Shown piece after piece: positions 24,560 through 32,194 of a DNA stretch of 46,241 nt (position 1 is its first letter; every line of letters begins with the position of its first letter). The notes under the pieces are model-generated. The model did not search any database and had not been told where the DNA came from. It saw only the letters and a program-made list of their open reading frames with translations. This DNA is from Actinomycetota bacterium (GTDB lineage Bacteria > Actinomycetota > Thermoleophilia > Gaiellales > F1-60-MAGs149): assembly GCA_009885805.1 (NCBI GenBank), contig VFJZ01000089.1, forward strand, positions 1 through 46,241. The letters run 5' to 3'. The position numbers and the translations under genes were made by a program.

Positions 24560-25159
24560 ATGCACGTGCTGATCTGGTCGGACTTCCTCTGACCGTACTG
24601 CCGGGTTGCCCAGGAGCGGGCGACGTGGCTCGCGGACGAACTGGGCGCCACCGTCGACTGGCGCGCATTCGACCTGCATCCGGAGTACCCGCCGCGCGGC
24701 ATTCCCCGTGCCGACCTCGTGCGGCGCTACGGCGAGGAGTCGTTCGTGCGGCTCCGCGAGATGTTCGCAGCCGCGGGCTACCCGTACAACCCGCATCCTG
24801 ATGTGGTGCCGAACACGCGCCTCGCGCTCGAACTCGGCGAGGCCGCCCGCAGCGAGGGCCTCCACGGCGCGTTCCACGACGGCGTGATGGACGCCTACTG
24901 GCGAGCTGCGCGCGACATCGGCGACCCTGTCGAGCTGCGCGCGATCGCCGTCGCCGCCGGCCTCTCGACCGCCGTCATCGACGCCGCGATCGACGAGCGG
25001 GCGTTCGCCGCGGCGGTCGACGGCGCGACCTCGTGGGCCCGGTCGGCGGGGATCAACGCGGTGCCGGCCTTCGTCTTCGACGGCCGCGTCCTGGTGCTCG
25101 GCGCGCAGCCGCACGAGGTGCTCGCGCAGGCCGCAGATCAGGCCCTCGAACCCTTGTAA
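24560..25159 (+). CDS. DsbA/FrnE-like thioredoxin-fold oxidoreductase; predicted selenoprotein (UxxC)
   Basis: Thiol-disulfide oxidoreductase of the DsbA/FrnE/HCCA-isomerase superfamily, 199 residues if the TGA at 24590-24592 is read as selenocysteine. The N-terminus is MHVLIWSDFL-U-P-Y-C. Homologues have SDxxCPxC here, so the TGA sits exactly at the nucleophilic Cys (residue 11) and the resolving Cys14 is intact. The frame then runs unbroken through the helical insert (DLVRRYG, MFAAAGYPYNP) and the cis-Pro loop GINAVPAFVFDGR to the TAA at 25157-25159. A hairpin of SECIS geometry follows the TGA. There is no signal peptide, so it should be cytoplasmic. An ATG-only call would start inside the gene and lose the active site. 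A nonsense mutation or base error is the alternative. Confidence 0.85.
24600..24629 (+). promoter_or_regulatory. Candidate bacterial SECIS hairpin
   Basis: The stem begins 7 nt after the TGA. The lower part is 24600-24603 with 24626-24629 (one G-U), then one G/G mismatch, then seven pairs, GUUGCCC (24605-24611) with GGGCGAC (24618-24624, one U-G). The apical loop is AGGAGC (24612-24617). The loop starts 19 nt after the TGA and has G at positions 2 and 3, within the known bacterial range. The GGUUGC side and AGG loop start resemble the E. coli fdhF element as I recall it. Confidence 0.65.
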
Positions 25160-25160
25160 C

Positions 25161-25174
25161 CGAACAGGTGTTCG
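25161..25174. promoter_or_regulatory. LexA (SOS) box of imuB
   Basis: CGAACAGGTGTTCG is an exact CGAAC-N4-GTTCG operator. It sits just before a -10 TATAGG (25175-25180), so bound LexA would block the promoter. A possible -35 TTGTAA lies at 25154-25159. Confidence 0.88.
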
Positions 25175-25188
25175 TATAGGGTGTGCCG

Positions 25189-26370
25189 GTGATCGCCGCG
25201 CTCACCGTCCCCCGCTTCGCCTTCGGCGTCGTCGCGCGACGGCTCGGGCTGCGGGATCCGGCGGTCGCTGCGGCGCTCGCGCCGGAACCGGGCGGTCCAC
25301 CCCGGGTGGGCGAGCCCTCCGCCGCCGCCGGAGCGGCGGGAGTACGGGAGGGCATGCGTCTATCCGAGGCCCTCGCGCTCTGCCCGCACCTCGCGCTCCT
25401 ACCGCCCGATCCGGTGGCGGTCGAGCAGGCAGCCGAGGTGCTCTGCGCGCAGATCGAGGCGCTCGGCCTGGCCGTCGAGCCGGCCGGGCCGGGCCGGGCG
25501 CTGATCCAAACGGATCCGGTCGAGCGTCTCTACGGCGGTCGGCCCGGCGTGCTGATGCGGCTGCAAGACACTGCACCGGACGGCCGGGTGGGGGCCGCCC
25601 CCGGTCGCTTCTGCGCCCTCGCGGTCACGCGCCGAGCGCGGCCCGGGCGGCCGGTCTCCGTCACCGGACCGGCGGTGCGTGAGTTCCTGGCACCGCTCGA
25701 GATCGGCGCGCTCGCCGCCGACGGCGGCGTCGCCGACGACCTGGTGGAGGCGCTGCGCCGGCTCGGCATCGACCGTCTCGGCGCGCTCGAGGCGCTCGGG
25801 CGGCTGCAGCTGCGCGACCGCTTCGGGCCGGCCGGCGAGCACGCCTGGCGGCTCGCGAGCGGTGACGATCCCACGCCGCTGCGCCCGCGCAGCGCGACCG
25901 TCGCCCTACGCGAGTCGCTCGCACTCCCAGATGCCGCCGTCACGGAGGGGATGCTGGAACATGCGCTGCGCGTCCTCGTCGAGCGGCTCCTGGCCCGCGA
26001 CGATCGCCGTGGGCGTGAGCCGCGCACGCTGCGACTCGGTGCCCGCCTCGTCGGCGGCGGCTCCTGGAGCACCGGCGTGACGCTGCGCGAGCCGACCGCA
26101 GATGCCGGCCGCCTGCGCCTCGCCCTGCACGCGAAGCTGCAGGGGCTGCCCGCCCCGGCCGAGGAGTTGACCGTCGAACTGACAGCACTCGCACCCGGCA
26201 ACCATCAGGTGCCGCTGTTTCGCGACGAGGGCGACGCCCGCGCCGCGCGCGTCGGTGCCGCCGTCAGCCACGTGCGGGCCGCGCTGGGCGAGGGAGCGGT
26301 GCTGCACATCGTCACCGTCGAGGAGACGAGTCGCCTGCCGGAGCGCCGCTTCGGGTTGGCGCCGCGCTGA
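25189..26370 (+). CDS. imuB: ImuB-like Y-family polymerase homologue (translesion accessory)
   Basis: Catalytically inactive Y-family relative that in other bacteria links DnaE2 to the sliding clamp in SOS mutagenesis. Its 393 residues keep the palm and little-finger layout (REFLAPLEIGAL, LRRLGIDRLGALEALGR helix-hairpin-helix, LRESLALP) but lack the Asp/Glu catalytic residues: the first strand reads VIAALTVPRFAF. A clamp-binding pentapeptide QVPLF lies at about 340-344. It is shorter than many ImuBs (around 500). I choose the GTG at 25189 over that at 25183: it lies 8 nt after the -10, exactly as dnaE2 does, and 25183 would lie before the transcription start. It is followed at 1 bp by the small imuB-linked gene. 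No imuA' is present. Confidence 0.85.
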   Translation: MIAALTVPRFAFGVVARRLGLRDPAVAAALAPEPGGPPRVGEPSAAAGAAGVREGMRLSEALALCPHLALLPPDPVAVEQAAEVLCAQIEALGLAVEPAGPGRALIQTDPVERLYGGRPGVLMRLQDTAPDGRVGAAPGRFCALAVTRRARPGRPVSVTGPAVREFLAPLEIGALAADGGVADDLVEALRRLGIDRLGALEALGRLQLRDRFGPAGEHAWRLASGDDPTPLRPRSATVALRESLALPDAAVTEGMLEHALRVLVERLLARDDRRGREPRTLRLGARLVGGGSWSTGVTLREPTADAGRLRLALHAKLQGLPAPAEELTVELTALAPGNHQVPLFRDEGDARAARVGAAVSHVRAALGEGAVLHIVTVEETSRLPERRFGLAPR

Positions 26371-26371
26371 G

Positions 26372-26620
26372 ATGGGCCGCCGCACGCTCAGAGCCTTGAA
26401 GGCCCCCGCCCTCACGCGGGTCGCGATCGGCGACGACGGGGGGCCGATCACGGTCGACGGCCGGGCCGTCGAGACCGTCCGCGAGGAGTGGCGGGTCGAG
26501 GAGGGCTGGTGGACGGATACCCCGGTGCGGCGGCGCTACTTCGAGGTGGTGCTGCAGGGCGGCCTCCTGGCGGTGGTGTTCGAGGACCGGCGATGGCCGG
26601 GCCACTGGTACCGGCAGTGA
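26372..26620 (+). CDS. Small imuB-linked protein (DUF6504-like)
   Basis: An 82-residue basic protein with a Trp-rich core (VREEWRVEEGWWTDTPVRR, then YFEVVLQGG and RRWPGHWYRQ). Small proteins of this kind are often encoded right after imuB in actinobacteria or fused to its end; the function is unknown. Its ATG at 26372 is 1 bp after the imuB stop, so the two are co-transcribed under the same LexA box and probably translationally coupled. Its stop TGA (26618-26620) lies inside the GTGAAAG arm of the palindrome at 26617-26649. Confidence 0.75.
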   Translation: MGRRTLRALKAPALTRVAIGDDGGPITVDGRAVETVREEWRVEEGWWTDTPVRRRYFEVVLQGGLLAVVFEDRRWPGHWYRQ

Positions 26621-26649
26621 AAGAAAAGGATCAGATCCCTCTCTTTCAC
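26617..26649. repeat. Dispersed palindrome, GTGAAAGA family, copy 2
   Basis: A 33-bp palindrome centred on A26633, arms GTGAAAGA(A/G)A(A/G)GGATC with two mismatches. Its second to fourth bases are the stop codon of the imuB-linked gene. It splits the SOS cassette from the next gene, whose -10 starts 4 bp after it. Confidence 0.85.
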
Positions 26650-26652
26650 CGG

Positions 26653-26658
26653 TAGCAT
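26653..26658 (+). promoter_or_regulatory. Predicted -10 of the deazaflavin oxidoreductase gene
   Basis: TAGCAT, then 7 nt (CCCCCCC) and the ATG at 26666. This points to a leaderless transcript separate from the LexA-controlled one. Confidence 0.5.
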
Positions 26659-26665
26659 CCCCCCC

Positions 26666-27091
26666 ATGGCCCGTCGCCTGCAGAACGCCGGCACCGCACT
26701 GCACCGCGCGATCCTACGCCTCACGCGCGGTCGCCTGACCGGGCGCGTCGGGCGCGCGCCCGTGCTGCTCCTGACGACGACGGGCCGGCGCAGCGGCAGG
26801 CGGCGGACGATCCCGCTGCTCTACGTCGCGGACGGCGACGACTACGTCGTGGTCGCCTCCAACGGCGGTGCTCCCGCGCACCCGGCCTGGTACCACAACC
26901 TCTGCGCGCATCCCGACGCGACGGTCGAGGTACGCGGCAGGAGCACGCCGGTCCGCGCCACCGACGTGCCGGCGGGGCCGGAGCGGGAGCGGCTCTGGCA
27001 GGGGGCGATGGCGATCTACGCCGGCTACGCCTCCTACGCGACGCGCACGGACCGCACGATCCCGCTCGTCCGGTTGACGCCACTCACCTGA
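26666..27091 (+). CDS. Deazaflavin (F420)-dependent nitroreductase-family protein
   Basis: A 141-residue split-barrel protein of the Ddn/DUF385 family, which binds F420H2 and reduces quinones or nitro compounds. Typical segments are LLLTTTGRRSGRRRTIPLLYV, VVVASNGGAPAHPAWYHNL and the motif PDATVEVRG. It begins at the ATG at 26666 with its own -10, so it is probably not in the SOS transcript although it lies between imuB and dnaE2. Its 3' end is 3 bp before the extended LexA operator of dnaE2. The presence of this family suggests the organism makes F420. Confidence 0.88.
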   Translation: MARRLQNAGTALHRAILRLTRGRLTGRVGRAPVLLLTTTGRRSGRRRTIPLLYVADGDDYVVVASNGGAPAHPAWYHNLCAHPDATVEVRGRSTPVRATDVPAGPERERLWQGAMAIYAGYASYATRTDRTIPLVRLTPLT

Positions 27092-27094
27092 ATA

Positions 27095-27108
27095 CGAACA
27101 TCTGTTCG
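27095..27108. promoter_or_regulatory. LexA (SOS) box of dnaE2
   Basis: CGAACATCTGTTCG, extended to ATACGAACA-TC-TGTTCGTAT, 9-bp arms around two bases. It directly precedes the -10 TATAGA (27109-27114). Confidence 0.9.
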
Positions 27109-27122
27109 TATAGACTTGACGG

Positions 27123-30100
27123 GTGACCGGCTACGTCGAGCTGCACTGCCACTCTGCCTTCTCGTTCCTCGACGGCGCATCGCACCCGGAGGAACTCGTC
27201 GACCGCGCCGCCCGGCAGGGTCACGGCGCGCTCGCGCTGACGGATCACGACAATCTCTGTGGCGCCCTCGTGTTCGCCCAGGCCGCCGTGGCGGCGGGCA
27301 TCAGGCCGATCACCGGCTGCGAGCTGACGGTACGCACGGCGGCGGACGAGCACCGTCACCTGACCCTGCTGGTCGCCGATCACGCCGGCTACGAGCATCT
27401 CTGCGAGCTGATCACCCGGGCGCACGCGCATACGCGCGACACGCCGGACCGCTCGCCCTCCCGACCCTGGGCGACGATCGACGACGTCTGCGCGCTGGCG
27501 GGCGGGCTCATCTGCCTGACCGGGTGCGCGCGCCACGGCGTCCATGACCGCGAACCGGTCGTGCGCTCACTCGCCGACGCGTTCGGCCGTGACCGGCTGC
27601 ACGTCGAACTGCAGCGCACCTTCAGTCAGGGCGACCGCAGCCGCCTGCGCGAGCAGCGCGCGCTGGCGCGCCACCTGGGCCTCGGCGTCGTCGCGACGAA
27701 CGACGTGCACCTGCACAGCCGCCGCCGCGGGCCGCTGCAGGATGCAATGGTCGCGATCCGCGTGCACGCGACCCTCGACGCCTGCGAGGCGGAGCGACGC
27801 GGGAACCGCGAGCACGTCCTGAAGTCTCCGGCCGAGATGGCGGCGCTTCACGCGGAGATCCCCGAGGCGGTCGCGGCGACGGCTGCAATCGCCGCGCAGA
27901 TCACGTTCGACCTGACCCGCGACCTCGGCTACCGGCCGCCGGCCACCGTGGACGAGCCCGACGGCGAGTTGGCGCGGCTCTGCGCGCACCTGTTCGAGAC
28001 GCGGTACCCGACCACGTCGGCGCATCGCCAGCAGGCCCGCGACCGGCTCGAGGACGAGCTCGCCCTGATCCGCCACCACCACCTGTCGGGCTTCTTCCTG
28101 CTGCACCACGAGGTGCTCGAACTGGCGCGCGAGGTTGCGCTCGACGTGCGCGGTGCCGACTCGCCACGGATGCTGCTGCCTCCCGGCCGCGGCCGTGGCT
28201 CCAGCGTCGGCTCGATCGTCTGCTACCTGACCGGCCTCTCCCACGTCGACCCGGTCGCCTCGCAACTCTCCCTCGGTCGCTTCCTGAACCGCGAACTGGC
28301 CTCGGTGCCGGACATCGACCTCGACTTCCCGCGCGACATCCGCGAGGGTCTGATCCTGCGCGTCCACGAGCGCTACGGCGATCGTCACGCCGCGCTCGTC
28401 GGCGCGCTCGCCACCTACCGCTCGCGCAGCGCGATCCGCGAACTCGGCAAGGCGCTCGGTCTACCAGCGGCGGACATCGCGCGCCTCGCGACCTCGTCCG
28501 ACGGCTGGAACGCCGCGAACGTCGGCGAGGAGATGGCGCGCCTCCCTGGCATCGCCGAACGGGCGGGCGACCGCCGCTTCCGTGCGCTGGCCGCGCTCGC
28601 CCGCGAGATCGCCGGGCTACCGCGGCACCTCTCGCAACATCCAGGCGGCATGGTCATCTCCGACCGACCGCTCTCGACGATGGTGCCGCTGCAGCCGGCC
28701 GCGATGGCGGGCCGCACCATCTGCCAGTGGGACAAGGACTCCTGCAGCGACGCCGGCTTCCTCAAGATCGACCTGCTCGGGCTCGGCATGCTCTCGGCGG
28801 TCGAGGAGTGCGTCGTCACGCTCGCGGGCCAGGGGAAGACCGTCGACCTGTCGCGGATCCCACTCGACGATGCCGGCGTGTACGACGAGATCAAGGCGGC
28901 CGATACGGTCGGCGTCTTCCAGATCGAGTCGCGGGCGCAGATGCAGATGCTGCTGCGCACCCAGCCCGAGAACCTCGACGACCTCGTCGTTGAGGTCGCT
29001 CTCGTCCGGCCCGGACCGATCCAGGGCGGTGCCGTGCACCCCTACATCCAGCGGCGGCTGGCCCGTCGCGCCGACCCGGACTTCCCGATTCCCTACGACC
29101 ACCCGCTGCTCGCCGAGGCGCTCGCCGAGACGCTCGGCGTGATCGTCTTCCAGGACCAGGTGCTGGCCGCCGCCGAGGCCCTGGCGGGCTTCACGCCCGG
29201 CCAGGCCGAGCAGCTGCGCCGGGCCATGAGCCGACGGCGCTCGGAGGCGGCGATGCGTGCCCAGTGGGACGCGTTCCGCGACGGCGCCGCGGCGAAGGGC
29301 GTCGCCGAGCACGTTGCCGCCACCGTCTTCCAGAAGATCCTCGCCTTCTCCGCCTTCGGCTTCCCGAAGGCGCATTCCGCCGCCTTCGCCCTGCTCGCCT
29401 ACCAGAGCGCCTGGCTGCGACGCTACCACCCCGCCGCCTTCCTCTGCGCGCTGCTGAACGCGCAGCCGATGGGGTTCTACCCGCCCGCCTCGCTGATCCG
29501 CGACGGGCTGCGCCGCGAGGTCGCGGTGCGCCCCCCGGACATCGTCCGCTCCGCCGCCGCCTGCCAACTCGAGGGCGACGCCGTGCGCATCGGCCTCGGC
29601 TACGTCACCGGCCTCGGCGCCGACGGCGCCGCCAGCGTCGTGGCAGAGCGAGAGACCGGCGGGCCGTTCCGCGACGGTCGCGACCTCGCCGCCCGCCTCC
29701 CCCTGAAGGCCGACGCGCTCGAGCGGCTCGTCGCCTCGGGCACCTGCGACACGCTCGGGCCGCGCCGGCAACTGCTGTGGGAGCTCGGTCTCGCGGCGCG
29801 TCCACAGGCCGTGCGCGGCGGCCACCGACAGCTCGCGCTCGAGCTCGGGCTCGGCTCGTCCCCGCAGCTGCCCGTACCGGGCGAGTGGGAACTGCTCGTC
29901 GCCGACTACGCCCATACCGGCCTGTCGCTGCGGGAGCACCCGATCGCGATCATCCGCCGTGACCTCGCCGATGTCGTCTCGAGCGCCGACCTGAAGGAGC
30001 TACCGAGCGGCACCGCGATCGTCATCCCTGGCCTGGCGATCGCGCGCCAGCGCCCGGCGAGCGCGAACGGCGTCGTCTTCCTCCTGCTCGAAGACGAGCA

Positions 30101-30374
30101 CGGCCTCGTCAACCTGATCCTCCTGCCGGCCGTCTACGAACAGCATCGGTTGCTCGCCCGCACCGAGCCGCTGCTGCTCGTGGAGGGCACGCTCGAGCGC
30201 CGCGACCGCAACCTCAACGTCCTGGTGGAGCGCCTCCACCCGCTGGAGACGCCCGATCGGCGCGCGATCGGACGCCAGCACCGAGCTCGTGGCCGACGCC
30301 CGGCGGCGGTTGCCGACCTGCGCGCCGTCGCGCCGGCCCCTCAGCACTTCGCGCAGGGACGGCGGCGGGCGTAG
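27123..30374 (+). CDS. dnaE2: Error-prone DNA polymerase DnaE2
   Basis: Alpha-subunit-type polymerase for translesion synthesis, 1083 residues (DnaE2 is usually 1000-1100, shorter than DnaE1). It opens with the PHP domain (ELHCHSAFSFLDGAS, LTDHDN). The polymerase core follows with PDIDLDFPRDIRE (catalytic Asp pair), a KIDLLGLGML segment, LVRPGPIQGGAVHPY, FQDQVL and FPKAHSAAFALLAYQ. The C-terminus has the OB-fold (FLLLEDEHGLVNLILLP). It starts with a GTG at 27123, 8 nt after a -10 that abuts the LexA box, so it is leaderless and DNA-damage-inducible. It works with ImuB, whose gene lies 2 kb upstream under a matching promoter. Confidence 0.96.
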   Translation: MTGYVELHCHSAFSFLDGASHPEELVDRAARQGHGALALTDHDNLCGALVFAQAAVAAGIRPITGCELTVRTAADEHRHLTLLVADHAGYEHLCELITRAHAHTRDTPDRSPSRPWATIDDVCALAGGLICLTGCARHGVHDREPVVRSLADAFGRDRLHVELQRTFSQGDRSRLREQRALARHLGLGVVATNDVHLHSRRRGPLQDAMVAIRVHATLDACEAERRGNREHVLKSPAEMAALHAEIPEAVAATAAIAAQITFDLTRDLGYRPPATVDEPDGELARLCAHLFETRYPTTSAHRQQARDRLEDELALIRHHHLSGFFLLHHEVLELAREVALDVRGADSPRMLLPPGRGRGSSVGSIVCYLTGLSHVDPVASQLSLGRFLNRELASVPDIDLDFPRDIREGLILRVHERYGDRHAALVGALATYRSRSAIRELGKALGLPAADIARLATSSDGWNAANVGEEMARLPGIAERAGDRRFRALAALAREIAGLPRHLSQHPGGMVISDRPLSTMVPLQPAAMAGRTICQWDKDSCSDAGFLKIDLLGLGMLSAVEECVVTLAGQGKTVDLSRIPLDDAGVYDEIKAADTVGVFQIESRAQMQMLLRTQPENLDDLVVEVALVRPGPIQGGAVHPYIQRRLARRADPDFPIPYDHPLLAEALAETLGVIVFQDQVLAAAEALAGFTPGQAEQLRRAMSRRRSEAAMRAQWDAFRDGAAAKGVAEHVAATVFQKILAFSAFGFPKAHSAAFALLAYQSAWLRRYHPAAFLCALLNAQPMGFYPPASLIRDGLRREVAVRPPDIVRSAAACQLEGDAVRIGLGYVTGLGADGAASVVAERETGGPFRDGRDLAARLPLKADALERLVASGTCDTLGPRRQLLWELGLAARPQAVRGGHRQLALELGLGSSPQLPVPGEWELLVADYAHTGLSLREHPIAIIRRDLADVVSSADLKELPSGTAIVIPGLAIARQRPASANGVVFLLLEDEHGLVNLILLPAVYEQHRLLARTEPLLLVEGTLERRDRNLNVLVERLHPLETPDRRAIGRQHRARGRRPAAVADLRAVAPAPQHFAQGRRRA

Positions 30375-30401
30375 AATCATCTCGCGGGCGCGCCGTACAC
30401 G

Positions 30402-31317
30402 TTGACGGTGCCCGCCGACCTCCGCGTCGCGTCAGTCCCTCGCGAGAGGCTCGGGTTGGCCCCCGGCGCTCGCTTCGTCACGACGCTCGAATCGGATACC
30501 GAGGGCAAGGCGCTTGTCGCCATCAGCGCAGTCTGGATGGGTGAGGCGATCACCGACACGCCCGACGCGCTGGCGATGCGCTACTGGCTCATGCTGAGTC
30601 CCCCCTACTCGCAGATGACGCATGACCCGTTTGACGAGAGCGTACTCGACGGGCGACCCGGGTTCCGGATGACCACCAAGGGGCCAGGAATTGTATCGGA
30701 ATACCGTGGGGCGACGGTCGGCGAGTGGCTGGTCACGATCGTCTGCGCCGGCGGAGCCGACCGTCGGGCCTCCGCCTGCGCCGCGGCCGCCGCGGCGCTA
30801 CGAGTTCGCAATGCCCCACCGCCTGTCCCGGCGACAGGTGGGGTCGAGGTTGCGCCCTCCAGCAGCCCGTTCAGCTTCGTCTCTCCGGCCGGCTTCGACG
30901 TCAGATCAAGTCGTGACATCGATCTGCTGTCGACGATGCTCGCGACCGATCACCCGGCGGCGATGTGGCACTCGCCGAGTAGTAGCATCGTGGTGACGGC
31001 CTACGCCAACGCGGAGGAGCCCGGTGACCTCATAGCCAGCGAGGAGTTCTGCCGGCTGCCGGCAGCCGAGTACGCGGCGCCGCTCGATACCCCAGCCGAT
31101 CGACCGGCCGCTCGGTGGTATCGCGTCGGCCGGTTGCGCGATCACGGCACTGCCGTCAGCCCAGCCCGAACAACTCATGCCGGGCGATGTGGTGCGCCTT
31201 CACATCACGGCGATTCCAGGTTGGATCGTGCAGGTCTTATGCACCTCGACGTCCGCTCTCCGTGCCGACGTCGATCGCGGCTGCGATCACGTGCTCGACA
31301 CGATCGCGCTCGGCTGA
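30402..31317 (+). pseudogene. Frameshifted gene with two tandem copies of an unknown domain
   Basis: The first frame (TTG at 30402 or GTG at 30408) encodes two similar units of about 130 residues. Unit 1 ends EWLVTIVCAGGADRRASACAAA. Unit 2 starts near PFSFVSPAGFDV and in this frame degenerates after RWYRVG (about 31130). Its missing end is found in the +1 frame: ITALPSAQPEQLMPGDVV ... GWIVQVLCTSTSALRAD ... CDHVLDTIALG and the TGA at 31315-31317, which mirrors the end of unit 1. One base gained between 31113 and 31140 would explain this. There is no signal peptide, so the 5' end may also be lost, or the family is cytoplasmic. A -10-like TAGAAT (30372-30377) overlaps the dnaE2 stop. I do not recognise the domain. 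Confidence 0.5.
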
Positions 31318-31352
31318 CGACTCCGGGCGGCCCGCCTGGAACACTGCGGGCG

Positions 31353-32147
31353 GTGCTGCCCGACAACCACAACCACTACCTCGCCTGCGGTGACATCGAG
31401 GGGATGGTCACCGCCGCCGCCGCGGCCGGGGTAGCTGAGCTCGTCTTCACGGAGCACATCCACCACATCGACGAGGCCCGGGCGCTGTCGCAGTACATCG
31501 AGACGCGGTTCGCGCCCGAGGGTCCGCCGCTGCCGCACGCCGCCTACGTCGCCGACGTGCACGCCGTCGCGGCGACCGCGCCGATCGCCGTGCGCTGCGG
31601 CATCGAACTCGACGTCGCCGCCGACAACGCCGAACTGACCGCCGCGACCCGCAGCTTCCGACGGGCGTACGGCGCGGACTGGGATGTCGTGATCGGCTCC
31701 GTCCACGTGATCGCGAACGATCACTCGATCGAGGGCGACGGCCCGACAACGGACGCAGACGCCGCCTGGGCCGACTACCTCGAGCGTCTCGTCGCCGCGG
31801 CCGCCAGTGGCTCCTACGACGTCGTCTCGCACCCCGTCCGCCTCGCACAGTCGCACCCCGACGCGCCCGCCTTCCTCGACGCACGCCTGCGCGACCTCGC
31901 CCGGGCGGCGGCGCACGCGGACGTCGCCCTCGAGGTCAACGGCACCGACTTCGAGCGCTGGCCGGAGCTGGTCGCGCGGCTGATCGATGCCTGCAGTCGC
32001 AACGCGACGCCCGTGAGCCTCGGCTCGGACGCACACCGCCCGGCCAAGGCGGGCCGCGTTCGCGCGGCCAGCGATCTGCTGCTCGGCGCGGGCATCAGGC
32101 GAGTCGCGGCATTCGAACGCCGCTCACGTCGCGTCGTTGCACTTTAG
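31353..32147 (+). CDS. PHP-domain phosphoesterase, histidinol-phosphatase (HisJ)-like
   Basis: Metal-dependent PHP-fold phosphatase of 264 residues. The metal and active-site motifs occur in order: DNHNHY (HxH), FTEHIHH, GIELD, GSVHVI, SHPVRL, LEVNGTD and GSDAHRP. This set matches HisJ-type histidinol phosphatases and related phosphoesterases. No his operon is here, but a HisC-like enzyme is encoded 19 kb away. The GTG at 31353 is chosen because VLPDNHNHY is where homologues begin. The frame continues upstream into the broken gene at 30402-31317, but that is chance, not a fusion. Confidence 0.82.
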   Translation: MLPDNHNHYLACGDIEGMVTAAAAAGVAELVFTEHIHHIDEARALSQYIETRFAPEGPPLPHAAYVADVHAVAATAPIAVRCGIELDVAADNAELTAATRSFRRAYGADWDVVIGSVHVIANDHSIEGDGPTTDADAAWADYLERLVAAAASGSYDVVSHPVRLAQSHPDAPAFLDARLRDLARAAAHADVALEVNGTDFERWPELVARLIDACSRNATPVSLGSDAHRPAKAGRVRAASDLLLGAGIRRVAAFERRSRRVVAL

Positions 32148-32194
32148 GCGAATCCACCGATGCGTCCCGGCGCCCGGTGGCCAACGCTGATTGA

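Noticed and set aside
24719-25159. A shorter gene starting at the ATG at 24719
   Set aside because: It would lack the first strand and the whole active site of a thioredoxin fold. The upstream frame is clearly homologous and interrupted only by the TGA at the Cys position.
30402-32147. One fusion protein of the unknown domain with the PHP enzyme
   Set aside because: The frames join by chance after a frame change. The true end of the first protein is in another frame at 31317 and the PHP domain starts at 31353.
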